This document shows, one piece after another, positions 25,401 through 37,402 of a DNA stretch of 64,000 nucleotides; position 1 is the stretch's first letter; each line of letters starts with the position of its first letter. The position numbers were made by a program, and so were the translations under genes. Below the pieces are notes generated by a model, which worked only from the letters and a program-made list of their open reading frames with translations, did no database searches and was not told where the DNA came from. The DNA is taken from contig OZ014418.1 of the NCBI GenBank assembly GCA_963965975.1, positions 3,050,775 to 3,114,774 on the forward strand. Direction: 5' to 3'. Source of the DNA: Xestospongia bergquistia. Taxonomy: Eukaryota; Porifera; Demospongiae; Haplosclerida; Petrosiidae.

Positions 25401-28400
25401 ATGGCGTGTGGCTGCAAAGAAAAAGGAAAGTTACGTGCAAGTTTTATCGAAATTTTTGTCCTGGCTATTGCACTAATTGTTGTGCTGGCTCTTTTTTCTC
25501 TACCTATTATATTTTACTATATTTCTGTAAGTATCACTTTCCATATTAAACTATTAGTCGATACAGTAAAATTAACTAGCAGAAAGACTTTCTACTGTAT
25601 TAAAAATTACCTTAAGAGATGTCATTCAGGGTAAATTAGTAAATGAACAATATATAAACATGTTACATTATATTATATTGTACAGAAGAAAGTTATTAAG
25701 TATTTCAGTAAATTGAAGTATTAGTAAATATAATTGAATAATGTGTCATAAATGATAATGTAAAAAATGTGACCTAATTTTGCAAAAAGGGACCACTTCC
25801 GTCACAACATTTGTGACCTGATTTGTGAAAAAAAATACTGTAAAACATACCAAAATTCAGTTTTGCATACATGTAGAATAGTTATGCATACATACCAACT
25901 ATATGTATACAAAACCGAGATGTTTGAGATATTTTAACAGTTGTTTGTTCAAAAGTCAGGTGACAAGTGTTTTGACAGGAGTGGTCCCTTTTTCCAAATC
26001 AGGTCACAAATGTTTTGATCCAATACAGTAAACATCAATCTGTTTTTATTATAATGTACTATGGAATTGTTCTTTTAAGGGCAGTTGCGCAATTTTGCGG
26101 AGGCGAATGTAATTATTGAGTGGGCGGTAGCGCAATTTTGCGCAGCAGCCATTACCAGGACACCTGGACCTTTTTTTGAAAGCAACAACGCGAAGGCAAT
26201 TGTAAATACTAGTTTGCAAAGCTAAAGACACAGCTAAGGCATCATGGCTTCGAGAGGCAGAAACTTCATACAGTTGCCTTCTGAAACAGACCTCCGATTG
26301 AAAGCTCCACCCAAATAAATTGACAGGATGTGATTGTTTCATTATGAGATGTGTCCAAGAAAACCTTCCTTTTGCACTTAGTTTACATCGTTTGGCTTAG
26401 AACAAAGTATCAACAGACTCCCACACAACGAAGAGATCAACTGTATGCTCATAAAGAAGATCAGTCGAGTTCTACTGTTTCAGATATGGCTTCGAAATGT
26501 AAGCGTTCTTTGTCGTAGTATAGTACAGAGTTGACCTTTCATTATACGGCTTTTCTTGTTGTTATGGTAAAAACAACAACCTATATATCCTGTCACACTA
26601 GTTACATGTAAGCGTCACGTAGTTGCTATAGTAAGCTTTTAAAGCGTTGCTATTGTTGAAAAGCGTTTTTGGAAAAGTAGCCGCCCATGGGCGTGATTAC
26701 ACTTAATTTGCCCCGCCCGTCAAAGGGTTAAACTATGATGATATGGTTTGTTTTAAGCAAACATAATGCTGGGCCATTACTGTTAGTATGAAATTGATAT
26801 ATACAGTTTAATTTATTTTGTAGGAAACAAAATTCCTGTAAATCAATTAAACTAACAATTAATTTTAAACCTTTTTGTAGTGCATAATTTACATGAATTG
26901 ATTTATGGAATGCCTGCTGTCAATATTACAATTATAAATCTTTTATGACCTTTTTAAATGTCATGACATATTCATAAATAATATGAGACATTTATAAATG
27001 TCATGAGAGATTTTTATGTGTACATGAAATTATTTCTAAATATTATAAGAGATATAATATAAATAGCAATGAATATATACTTAAATGTTATGAAAGGTTT
27101 ATAGATATACCAATTTATAAGTCATGGTACAAGTGGTACCATATATCTAATTAGCACATTTTGCTCAATTATAGGACTCATTCAATGATAACAGAATCAA
27201 TGAAACTACTGGACCAATCACTATCAATAATAAGACCAGATGTACCACATTGTCCATGACCTGGAGTAGACTAAACACATCATGTCCATACTGTAATAAC
27301 TATCCATATATGGGTACAATATGTAGGGACATTCTAACTACATGGAATTTGTGTACTGTTGGAGATGGAGATATTTACATTAATGAGACAGAACATACCC
27401 AAAATCAACGAGAAAATGATTTAGCATTGTTGGACAAAGTTTTAGGTTAGTAATAATATGTATTACATGATTTAGTCAATACATGTCTAGTATACCACAA
27501 AGATTGTCAAAACGTTGCTCTTCCATTTCTCTGTCAATATTACTTTCCACTTTATGACTGTCCTAGTGGAGACATATATACAGCATCAAGAGAAGACTGT
27601 ATTGACATTAGTACTGGTTTATGTGCTTCATTATGGAATCTGGCTATTAGTTATGGTTATGGTGATAGATTACCAGACTGTCAAGGACTGCCATCTTGTG
27701 AGGATAGCATGAGTTTGTTTGTTTAATAATTACGTGCATACAATATTATTATGCATGTCAGAGCTTCAAAATATTATAGTTTCATTGATAATAATTATTA
27801 ATGCCTCATTGAATGACTATTGTGTCATTTTATATGAATGTCATTTCATTACGAAATTAATAACTAGAATAAGAAATTCATACATGCTTTGTCTCATTAC
27901 AATAGCATCCATTGACTTGTACACTGAATATCAGAATGACTCTTTATTAAACCAGTCTTCAAACTCTATCATTGAAAACATAACATGCAGAAGTGATTTT
28001 AGTAAAGTCAACAATGTATGTCAACCTCGATGTGATCAATTTGAACAAGGCACTCATATTGGAACTCAAATTATGATATACTCAGAACTAGTACCATCAT
28101 GTGTTGCTTTGTTGTTTTGTGTACTAATTATGATATTATCAATCAAGAATTATAAAACAATGTGAGCTCATAAACATTACAAAAGAATGTGAAAGTTAGT
28201 AATCATTGTTTATAGGTTTGTTTATCCCTCTATCATCCTATTGTTTGAAGTCATTGATTGTGCAGTAATAGGTAAGAAAAATATAATGAGTTATTGTTAA
28301 ACGTCTTCTCACTTCTATAGCTAGTTTGTTTGTGATCATTTCCATTGACAGAAATAGTTTACTATGCAGTTCAACAAGTGTTATTGACAGTATTAATCAT

Positions 28401-29341
28401 CCAACACTATTTTGTACAATTTCAGGTTTGTTTTTACATCACAAACAATAGTCACATACATTTTCTTATAGGTGCTGTATTTCATTATGTGCTGGTAAAC
28501 TGTATACTCTGGTGGTTCTTCCATTTATGTATATTTTTTCATAAAGTCGTTTGTCCTTTTCAAGCCAATAGATTGGAAAAACTGGGACGACACAAATACA
28601 TTTTTACAACTATTGTATTACTGGGTATGTATACATATTATCAAATATGTAATTAATTATCATACTATAGCTTTGTTTGTGCCATTACCAGCTGTCATAG
28701 TGTCTCTTTCAGTAGAAGAACATCATTATAAATTACATCGTTTCCCTCCAACTATATGTATAAGTAGTGGAGCTATGTGGTTCTATTCTATTATTGTCAT
28801 TAATGATGTACTTGTTGGTGTTGGAGTCTACCTTTTAATTATTGTTTTTTGGATTATTAAAAAGGTAATATATATAGACATGATATTCACTTGATTATAA
28901 TTTGTTTAGAATTCTGTATTTTCATTAAACAAGAAGCAAAAACTGAGTACAGCTGAAAAGAAGATAATCATTGCTTTATGTTCATTTATACTTTTTGCTG
29001 TACTCATTTTAGTACAGAATAGTCTTGGACTTGCAACTTTAGATACATTTATAGCTACTCTGACTGATTACATCAACTGTGAGTCTTTTGGTCATATCCC
29101 TGGAAAATGCAATAGATCGAGTTTTGAAAAGCACTACAATGAATATCTAGCTGCAATATCAAATATTCTGATGGGACTTATTCCTTTATCTATTCTCAAC
29201 TTTGTGCTCAAATGGAGGTCAGTTCAAAAGAAAGCGAAAATATTCTTGGAATGTATCAGGAAATCTATTAAGAGAATGGTATCAGCCACAAATTCTACAA
29301 GTATATCATCAAGTGATAAAGGAGCTGATACTGATCCATGA
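25401..29341 (+). CDS. Frizzled-like 7TM receptor, copy 2 (complete)
   Basis: Exons: 25401-25526, 27175-27445, 27491-27712, 27906-28161, 28216-28271, 28321-28425, 28472-28624, 28671-28864, 28910-29341; 1,815 nt, 604 residues. Exon 1 is a basic, Cys-containing N-terminus and a hydrophobic segment (signal peptide or anchor). Exons 2-3 form an extracellular Cys-rich region with N-glycosylation sequons. The second half (FLCQYYFPLYDC, a YTASREDC block, LPDCQGLP) matches the end of a Frizzled Cys-rich domain. Exons 4-9 give seven membrane segments with class F hallmarks: Tyr-Pro before TM2, Cys-Thr-Ile before TM3, Trp-Trp in TM3, VPLPAV in TM4. The C-terminal tail lacks the Dishevelled-binding KTxxxW motif and is Ser-rich. 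Exon 3 could instead start at 27476 (30-nt intron, five more residues); 45 nt suits the other introns. It probably acts at the plasma membrane; Wnt binding is not shown. Confidence 0.85.
25768..26008. mobile_element. MITE, ~240 bp, TGTGACCT termini (relative of 11397-11636)
   Basis: It starts TGTGACCTAATTTTGC, ends with the inverted form (CAAATCAGGTCACA), and shares its interior with the copy in intron 2 of family B. It lies in intron 1 of receptor copy 2. Copy 3 has the empty site ('gataatgtaacaaatg'), so insertion followed the tandem duplication. The flank has no clean TA repeat here. Confidence 0.78.
26079..26727. mobile_element. GC-richer insertion flanked by TTAA, unit 1 only
   Basis: About 650 bp lie between TTAA at 26075-26078 and TTAA at 26728-26731. 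The right end reads 'caaagggTTAA', like a piggyBac end, but the left end does not give the inverted match. The segment is absent from receptor copy 3. Base composition is clearly richer in GC than the surroundings, with 'gcgcaattttgcg' repeated at the left. The 97-codon antisense frame in it is not convincing. Confidence 0.5.
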
Positions 29342-29581
29342 TAGTAAAATATATCATTACATGTATAAATCAGATCATATCATTGGACATTTCAAACACA
29401 TGAGTTATACAAATATAGTCTATTACACATTGAATACGCTATTACATTTGTTACAGTTTTTTATCAATTTTTGATATTTTTTAATACTTTAGTTAACTTT
29501 TATTAGCGCAGTCAGTCACTAATTGAATTATTACCAATCAACTATGTAATCAAGTGTGTGGGAGCTTGAAACAATGTGATA

Positions 29582-30124
29582 GTTGATGAAATAATGGCCT
29601 ACATTGAATTTAAGATACGCATGTGGAAAATATGCCCAACGTCTCTGCATGACTATTGGAAAAAATAATTGCTATCATTATGTCCCAATAATAAATCCTA
29701 TCTCTAAAGACAGATTTATGGAAATTGGAAGATAACTACACTTCATGGACAACTCAATGATAGTTTATGTTATAGGTATTCCTCGTGCAAGGCAAGCATA
29801 TCATAATTAGAGAATGGCTTTAAAAATTATTACTAGTGAAAAAAATTTCGTGATGGCAATCACAAAATATAGTCTACTGACCACTTGTATGCTGCGTACA
29901 TCCATCCACGCATGCGCAATAATCAGGTAATCATTTGCTGAAGATTATGGAAGGAGCTGAATAAATAGATTTTATTCCTACACCAGATTATATTATTACT
30001 CTTAAATTAAAAAGTTCAAAATAGTTACAAATAATGTTTTCGTTGTCTATAACTACATTAAGTAAATTTAAGTTTGTGATGTTGCTGAAGATTGTACCTT
30101 CATTACTTTGTGTGCTCCCAAAAA
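29582..30124. other. Spacer between tandem units, nothing recognised
   Basis: AT-rich DNA between the 3' flank of receptor copy 2 and the start of unit 2. It contains a receptor-flank-like segment ('attcctcgtgcaaggcaa', about 29775), also seen after copies 1 and 3, so part of it is shared 3' flank. Confidence 0.5.
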
Positions 30125-30350
30125 ACAAATAAAACAAAATTCCATGCACATTCTATGTCCAGGAAAATGTTTCTGGATATTTTTAGGACCAGTTGTTAAT
30201 ATATAATAGCATGTACATATTGCTTGTTATTTGTTTATTTCACAGAGTTTGTTGTACTTAGTATTCTAATGATTACTGTACTGATCTTATTTTGTTATGT
30301 TATGATGTACTGGCAATATCTGTGACATTTTCATTTACTGTTACTATAAC

Positions 30351-30813
30351 CAGAGGGGTAGGAATGGAGTTTAAGTTGGGGGGACTGACCTTATAATTTA
30401 GTTGTGTTATATTATTAGACATCAAAAATGACTCAAAAAATTAATTCGGGTGTCATAAAGGAAACAAACTCTTTAGCTATTTCTAATAAGTTTATGTTAT
30501 CAGTACGGTCCTTATGTGTATGTAACAGCATGACATAGTTTAGTTGTTCTTGGGTCATTAGTATATACTTTGTAGATAATTTTTTAGTCAGCATAAGTTA
30601 CATTCCGTGCTATTAATACTTTTGTTATAGCAATCAATTTTACAGAAAGTAACATGACCACACAATAATGTGGTGATTGATTGTTGATGTACACAAATTA
30701 ACACGATAACCACTTTAGTCAAGAGGTTATTGTGTGAGTCAAATCAGGGGGCTTATCCCCTTGATTTGAAATTGGGGGCTTCAGCCCCCCCTGCCCCCTT
30801 TCCTACCTCTATG
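30351..30813. mobile_element. hAT-type MITE, 463 bp, unit 2
   Basis: This is the same element at the same place as in unit 1, so it was present before the tandem duplication. Flanks are ACTATAAC (30343-30350) and ACTGTAAC (30814-30821): the target duplication with one later substitution. Confidence 0.8.
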
Positions 30814-31399
30814 ACTGTAACTATTACAGGTAAAATACAGAAAAGACAGTTATAAATTAAAATTGTTAAGCAAAGAAAAGCACATTATCTGTGATAGTAA
30901 TAACTTATAAAAATGAAATTTAGTGACTGGTATTGTAGAGCCATTTGTCCCTCAAACTATTTAAATCATTTTAAATTTAATCTGACTAATCTGTGACAAT
31001 GTAATAATGATTTAGTATAAATGAGCTGGCTATCACAATGTTTAAATGCATTAAGCATATCTGAATTACTAATTTTTATGTCAATTTAGATAGAATTGTT
31101 TGCAAACAAATTGAAATTGAAATCTGGGTTTATTGTACATGGAATCATGTCTTTAATTTACATTCAGTTAGACTCATTTTTATATCACTTTCAATTTATT
31201 ATTGTATTTCAAATATGAATCACTTTTTCTTTATTCAATTCCTTGTCTTCACTTTATCTATGAGATGTTAAGGATCCAAGCACTCCGTTACTCTAATCCA
31301 TTATCTCATCACTGTGTTAACTTAATGATGCACTCCACCCTATAATATATCACTAATTGAGCTGTCTTGAAGGTCAATATATTCAATTAGTAACTGCAC

Positions 31400-31985
31400 T
31401 ATTAAAGTTAAATAAAATACTAAAGATACAAACAAAATTGATATAAAGTGAAGCAAATGAAATAGTATGTTCAATGTGTAACAAACTATACTTGAAAACT
31501 AAACTATACATTAACGTGTTTGCAATGTCAACTGACATGATCTGACTTATACATGTATTGATATATCTTACCATCATGGATCAGTAACATTCATTTTATC
31601 ACTCAATGATAACATTATATTTGTATGATTTCTGTTAGTTCTCCTGAGACATTGAAGGATAATTTTATTCTCTTTTGGGTTGATCTACATTTGAGCACAA
31701 CAGTGAGAATACTTTCCATAGGTTCCATCAGCACATTCGATATTGTAATAAGAAATGAGTTGTAGTGCTGTTCATAATCACCTATAATACAATTTTCAGG
31801 AAAAAGTCTTACACTTGAAATAGTCAGTCAGTGCAGCTACAAACTTATCTCATTTTGCCCTGTACATTCCTAAATTTAGAAACTGAATACAGAGAAAAGT
31901 ATAAATAATAGAAAAGCAAGGTTTATCTTCTTTTCAGCTGTACTTAGTTTGCTTTGATGATGGAAAGACAGAATTGAACTAAAAA
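31400..31985 (-). pseudogene. Decayed receptor exon 9 and 3' flank, antisense, unit 2
   Basis: Counterpart of the antisense fossil in unit 1, carried along by the tandem duplication. It has the same early frame break and in-frame stops, with a few further small indels. Confidence 0.8.
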
Positions 31986-32337
31986 ATGTTACTAATTTTT
32001 AGACACAACAATAAAGTGACTAGCACTGTATCTTGTTTCGTTACAATATAAAGCTAATAAAGACCAATCAGGTCAAAGTAATTATACTCTACTATATATA
32101 CAGCACTCAAACTTGTTCCCATAGCTGTCACCTGTTTACAATCATTGTAGTTGTACTGTATGTGTACATACAATTTATATAGTCTTTTTTAGTTACATTA
32201 GAAAGCCTGGTGCAAGCATTGACATTTTACTTTTAAATTAAGAGTGACTATTAGACAGCCAAGATAATATAATTTCATGGAGCAGTTTTATACATATCTG
32301 TTATTGCTTTATTATAGGTGCATAACCTCTACTTTAT

Positions 32338-32357
32338 TATATATATATATAATTATG

Positions 32358-32394
<37 letters not shown>
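32338..32394. repeat. (AT)n microsatellite, left of the palindrome
   Basis: AT dinucleotide tract interrupted by 'aattatgtatatg'. Confidence 0.9.
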
Positions 32395-32396
<2 letters not shown>

Positions 32397-32448
32397 TGAA
32401 GTATCTAAGTCTGTTGAAGAGTGCTCGATGTCGTTAGACAGAGCGGGT

Positions 32449-32618
32449 TAGAACAGAATTGAAGGACAAAAGAACAGAGCTCTCGCTGTGTTGCTGTTAC
32501 TCCGAGTTTCACGCGTTATGCGATCGTCAGACAGCTGTCTGACGATCGCATAACGCGTGAAACTCGGAGTAACAGCAACATAGCGAGAGCTCTGTTCTTT
32601 TGTCCTTCAATTCTGTTC

Positions 32619-32620
<2 letters not shown>
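32449..32620. repeat. 172-bp near-perfect palindrome without spacer
   Basis: The centre is at 32534/32535 in CAG|CTG, with arms of 86 bp and about one mismatch (tgtgttgc against gcaacata). The left arm extends outward into 'gcgggttagaacag', 'gaagagtgctcgatg' and 'gaagtatctaag', which match the repeat at 14500-14598. It lies between two AT microsatellites and is absent from unit 1. Confidence 0.95.

Positions 32621-32682
<62 letters not shown>
32621..32682. repeat. (AT)n microsatellite, right of the palindrome
   Basis: AT tract continuing into 'aattatattatataaatgca', which resumes the alignment with unit 1 near 23562. Confidence 0.9.
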
Positions 32683-32683
<1 letters not shown>

Positions 32684-33639
32684 TATTATATAAATGCATT
32701 TAATGTGCAAAGCTCTTCCCAATCTCAAGTTATATATATACATCCTAATTGTTTTATGTGGTCATAGAATACCAATATACATGATATTTCCAAAGTATAT
32801 AAAATGACAAAAAATTATACATTTATATGAACCAAATATAATACGGATAGAAAAGAATATAGCCTACCATTTATGATGCATAATATAATTCCAAAGAAAT
32901 TGAGACAGAGTAAAATCAAAACATTAATTTTATTTCACCATTACAAATTGAACAATATATAATAAATCCTTTCTGATTTAATTAAAGTTTTATTAATATT
33001 ATAATATGCCATAGATATAAGATACCTATTAGAGAATATATTCATGAATATAAGGAAACAGTTCATTTTGTGAAACACCTATCAAATACTTTGATCACAT
33101 ATATGGTATTAAATGTCTATGTACTGTTTAATTACATTGGTAGACATGACATATAGTCCACTTACTACTGGACCAAATGTATCTCTTGTTTTCTACAGTC
33201 ATAATTGACTCTTGAACAAATTTCTGTATTATCTGAATCTCAACGGATCAATTATTTGTTTTTTATGTCTACTAAAAAAGACATCAGCTAATAATCATTG
33301 AAACAGTCACAATGATGAGAGTATGTACATGATGGTTCTGACTCAGATAAAAATTAGAGGAGTTATGAAAGTACATACATTTATTAATCTGACAATTTTA
33401 AAGACAATATTTGATAATATGCAACTCATAACAGACAAAGCAAAAGTATTATAATTATGAAAATATATTAGATCTTAAGTTTTGAATATGTATGGTTTCA
33501 TAATACAACAAATAAAACAACTCATCAATATTTATGTAAATAGTTTGTATTTCTTGTGAACTTTGCTTATGTAGAGTGAATTAAAGTGCAATTATGAAGT
33601 CATTCAAACATACTACAAAACCAAAACTATGCTAATTAA

Positions 33640-33646
33640 TATAAGG
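33640..33646 (+). promoter_or_regulatory. Possible TATA box of receptor copy 3
   Basis: TATAAGG in the same conserved block as upstream of receptor copy 2, about 126 nt before the start codon. Candidate only. Confidence 0.35.
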
Positions 33647-33765
33647 CGGAGCTTTAAAGTAATGAGCTTCTCGTGAACATCCGTATACTTTATGTCAATA
33701 AAGACATCTATACATAACTATCATTACAACCTTAAGCGATCTAAAACTATCTTTTGCTAATAAAG

Positions 33766-36700
33766 ATGACGTGTGGCTGTAAAGAAAAAGGAAAGTTACG
33801 TGCAAGTTTTATCGAAATTTTTGTCCTGGCTATGGCACTAATTGTTGTGCTGGCTCTTTTTTCTCTACCTATTATATTTTACTATATTTCTGTAAGTATC
33901 ACTTTCCATATTAAACTATTAGTCGATACAGTAAAATTAACTAGCAGAAAGACTTTCTACTGTATTAAAAATTACCTTAAGAGATGTCATTCAGGGTAAA
34001 TTAATAAATGAACAATATATAAACATGTTACATTATATTATATTGTACAGAAGAAAGTTATTAAGTCTTTCAGTAAATTGAAGTATTAGTAAATACATTT
34101 GAATAATGTGTCAAATGATAATGTAACAAATGTTTTGATCCAATACAGTAAACATCATACTGTTTTTATTACTAATATACTATGGAATTGTCTGTTTATG
34201 TTATTATTAAGACTATGATGATATGGTTTGTTTTAAACAAATATAATGCTGGGTCATTGTTGTTAGTATGAAATTGATATATACAGTTTAATTTATTTTG
34301 TAGCAAACAAAATTCCTGTAAATCAATTAAACTAACAATTAATTTTAAACCTTTTAGTAGTGAGTAATTTACATGAATTAATTTATGGGATGCCTGCTGT
34401 CAATATTACAATTATAAATCTTTTATTACCTTTTCAAATGTCACGATACATTTATAAATAATATGAAACATTTATAAATGTCATGAGACATTTTTATGTG
34501 TACATGAAATTATTCTAAATATTATAAGAGATATAATATAAATGGCAATGAATATATTTATAAATGTTATGAAAGGTTTATAAATATACCAATTTGTAAG
34601 TCATGGTACAAGTGGTACCCCAAATCTAATTAGCAAATTTTGCTCAATTATAGGACTCATTCAATGATGACAGAATCAATGAAACTACTGGACCAATCAC
34701 TATCACTAACGAGACCAGATGTACCACATTGTCCATGACCTGGAGTAGACTCAACGCATCATATCCATACTGTAATAACTATCCATATATAGGTACAATA
34801 TGTAGGGACATTCTAACTACATGGAATTTGTGTACTGTTGAAGATGGAGATGTTTACATTAATGAGACAGAACATACCCAAAGAAAACGAGAAAATGATT
34901 TAGCATTGTTGGACAAAGTTTTAGGTTAGTAATAATATGTATTACATGATTTAGTCAATACATGTCTAGTATACCACAAAGATTGTCAAAACGTTGCTCT
35001 TCCTTTTCTCTGTCAATATTACTTTCCACTTTATGACTGTCCTAGTGGAGACATATATACAGCATCAAGAGAAGACTGTATTGACATTAATACTGGTTTA
35101 TGTGCTTCATTATGGAATCTGGCTATTAGTTATGGCTATGGTGATAGATTACCAGACTGTCAAGGACTGCCATCTTCTGAGGAGAGCATGAGTTTGTTTG
35201 TTTAATAATTACATGCATACAATATTATCATGCATGTCAGAGCTTCAAAATATTATAGTTTTCATTGATAATAATTATTAATGCCTGATTGAATGACTAT
35301 TGTGTCATTTTATATGAATGTCATTTCATTACAAAATTATTAACTAGAATAAGAAATTCATACATGCTTTGTCTCATTACAATAGCATCCATTGACTTAT
35401 ACACTGAATATCAGAATGACTCTTCATTAAACCAGTCTTCAAACTCTATCATTGAAAACATAACATGCAGAAGTGATTTTAGTAAAGTCAACAATGTATG
35501 TCAACCCCGATGTGATAGATTTGAACAAGGCACTCATATTGGAACTCAAATTATGATATACTCAGAACTAGTACCATCATGTGTTGCTTTGTTAATTTGT
35601 ATTCTAATTATGATATTATCAATCAAGAATTATAAAACAATGTGAGCTCATAAACATTACAGAAAAATTGTCAAAGTTAGTAATCATTGTTTATAGGTTT
35701 GTTTATCCCTCTATCATCCTATTGTTTGAAGTCATTGATTGTACAGTAGTAGGTAAGAAAAATATAATGAGTTATTGTTAAACGTCTTCTCACTTCTATA
35801 GCTAGTTTGTTTATGATCATTTCCATTGACAGAAATAGTTTACTATGCAGTTCAACAAGTGTTCTTGACAGTATCAATAATCCAACACTATTTTGTACAA
35901 TTTCAGGTTTGTTTCATATCAAAAACAATAGTCACATACATTTCTTATAGGTGCTGTATTTCATTATGTGCTGGTAAACTTTATACTGTGGTGGTTCTTC
36001 CATTTATGTATATTTTTTCATAAAGTCGTTTGTCCTTTTCAAGCCAATAGATTGGAAAAAATGGGACGACACAAATACATTTTTACAACTATTGTATTAC
36101 TGGGTATGTATACATATTATCAAATATGTAATTAAATGTCATACTATAGCATTATTTGTACCATTACCAGCTGTCATAGTCTCTCTTTCAGTAGAAGAAC
36201 ATCATTATAAAGTACTTCATTTTCCTCCATCTATATGTATAAGTAGTAGAGCTATGTCATTTTATTCTATTATTGTCATTATTGATGTACTTGTTGCTAT
36301 TGGAGTCTACCTTTTAATTATTGTTTTTTGGATTATTAAAAAGGTAATATATATAAACATGATGTTGTTGACTTGATTATAATTTGTTTAGAATTCTGTA
36401 TTTTCATCAAACAAGAAGCAAAAACTGAGTACAGCTGAAAAGAAGATAATCATTGCTTTATGTTCATTTATACTTTTTGCTGTACTCAGTTTAGTACAGA
36501 ACAGTCTTGGACTTACAACTTTAGATACATTTATAGCTGCTTTGACTGATTACATCAACTGTGAGACTTTTGGTCATATCCCTGGAAAATGCAATAGATC
36601 TAGTTTTGAACAGCACTACAATCAATATCTAGCTGCAATATCAAATATTCTGATGGGACTTATTCCTTTGTCTATTCTCAACTTTGTGCTCAAATGGAGG

Positions 36701-36823
36701 TCAGTTCAAAAGAAAGCGAAAATATTCTTGGAATGTATCAGGAAATCTACTAAGAGAATGGTATCAGCCACAAATCCTACAAGTATATCATCAAGTGATA
36801 AAGGAGCTGATACTGATCCATGA
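33766..36823 (+). CDS. Frizzled-like 7TM receptor, copy 3 (complete)
   Basis: Exons: 33766-33891, 34654-34924, 34970-35191, 35386-35641, 35697-35752, 35802-35906, 35951-36103, 36150-36343, 36392-36823; every exon has the same length as in copy 2, giving 604 residues. Protein features are the same: signal/anchor segment, Cys-rich extracellular region ending like a Frizzled CRD, seven membrane segments, Ser-rich tail without KTxxxW. Differences from copy 2 cluster in the extracellular part (for example loss of one Cys before the exon 3 end, where PSC becomes PSS) and in loops. Intron 1 is shorter (762 nt against 1,648) because it lacks the two insertions found in copy 2. No frame break. Probably a functional recent paralogue. 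Confidence 0.85.
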
Positions 36824-37402
36824 TAGTAAGATACGTTACATGTATAAGTCAGACTATGTCATTTGACATTGCAAACACATTAATTATATAAGTGTTAGTC
36901 TGCTACATATTGAATATACTATTACATTTATTACACTTTTGTATCAATTTTGTTGGTATCTTTTGTATTTTTGTTAACTTTATTAGTGCAGTCACTTAAT
37001 GAATTTATCAACCATCAATCATAACCAAGTGTGTGGGAGACTTGTTTATATCATAACTATCCCTCGTGCAAGGCAAAGTACAATATAATTAGAGAATAGT
37101 TTAAGTATTGACAGAAATAATTTAATTGATTGAAACAACTATCGTATTAGCATACAAAGTTTACTAGAGTATTAAATTTCTTCACGAACACTTAATCTGA
37201 TGACAATCTACAGAGAAAAAGTTTATGCATGCGCAAATTTATGCACGAGGTTGGGATCGTACTTATCGCTTTTTAAATTCTATAATCAACGGTATCCTTC
37301 AAATGTTTTTGTAGATGCGATAATTTTTTAACGTGCCATCACCACAAACTTTTCCACGTGTAAGAGAGTTTGACTACACCTCTAATTAAATGACTGTGAT
37401 CT

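Larger units (their letters stand above)
21833..29580 (+). repeat. Tandem segmental duplication unit 1 (pairs with 30125-37000)
   Basis: Shared order in both units: 'ccatgcacatgctatgtccagg'-type start, hAT-type MITE, decayed minus-strand exon 9, (AT)n tract, receptor upstream region, complete receptor gene. The offset is about 8.3 kb at the left and 7.5 kb at the right because of unit-specific gains and losses: about 1 kb of unit 1 (23695-24700) is missing in unit 2, and the insertions at 25768-26008 and 26079-26727 are only in unit 1. Confidence 0.9.
30125..37000 (+). repeat. Tandem segmental duplication unit 2 (pairs with 21833-29580)
   Basis: Same feature order as unit 1. Unit-specific sequence includes 30846-31400, the palindrome 32449-32620 and about 33010-33270. 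Coding exons of the receptor keep identical lengths between units. Confidence 0.9.

Noticed and set aside
26049..26342. 97-codon minus-strand frame
   Set aside because: It crosses the border of the TTAA-flanked insertion and has no start context or similarity; absent in the paralogue.
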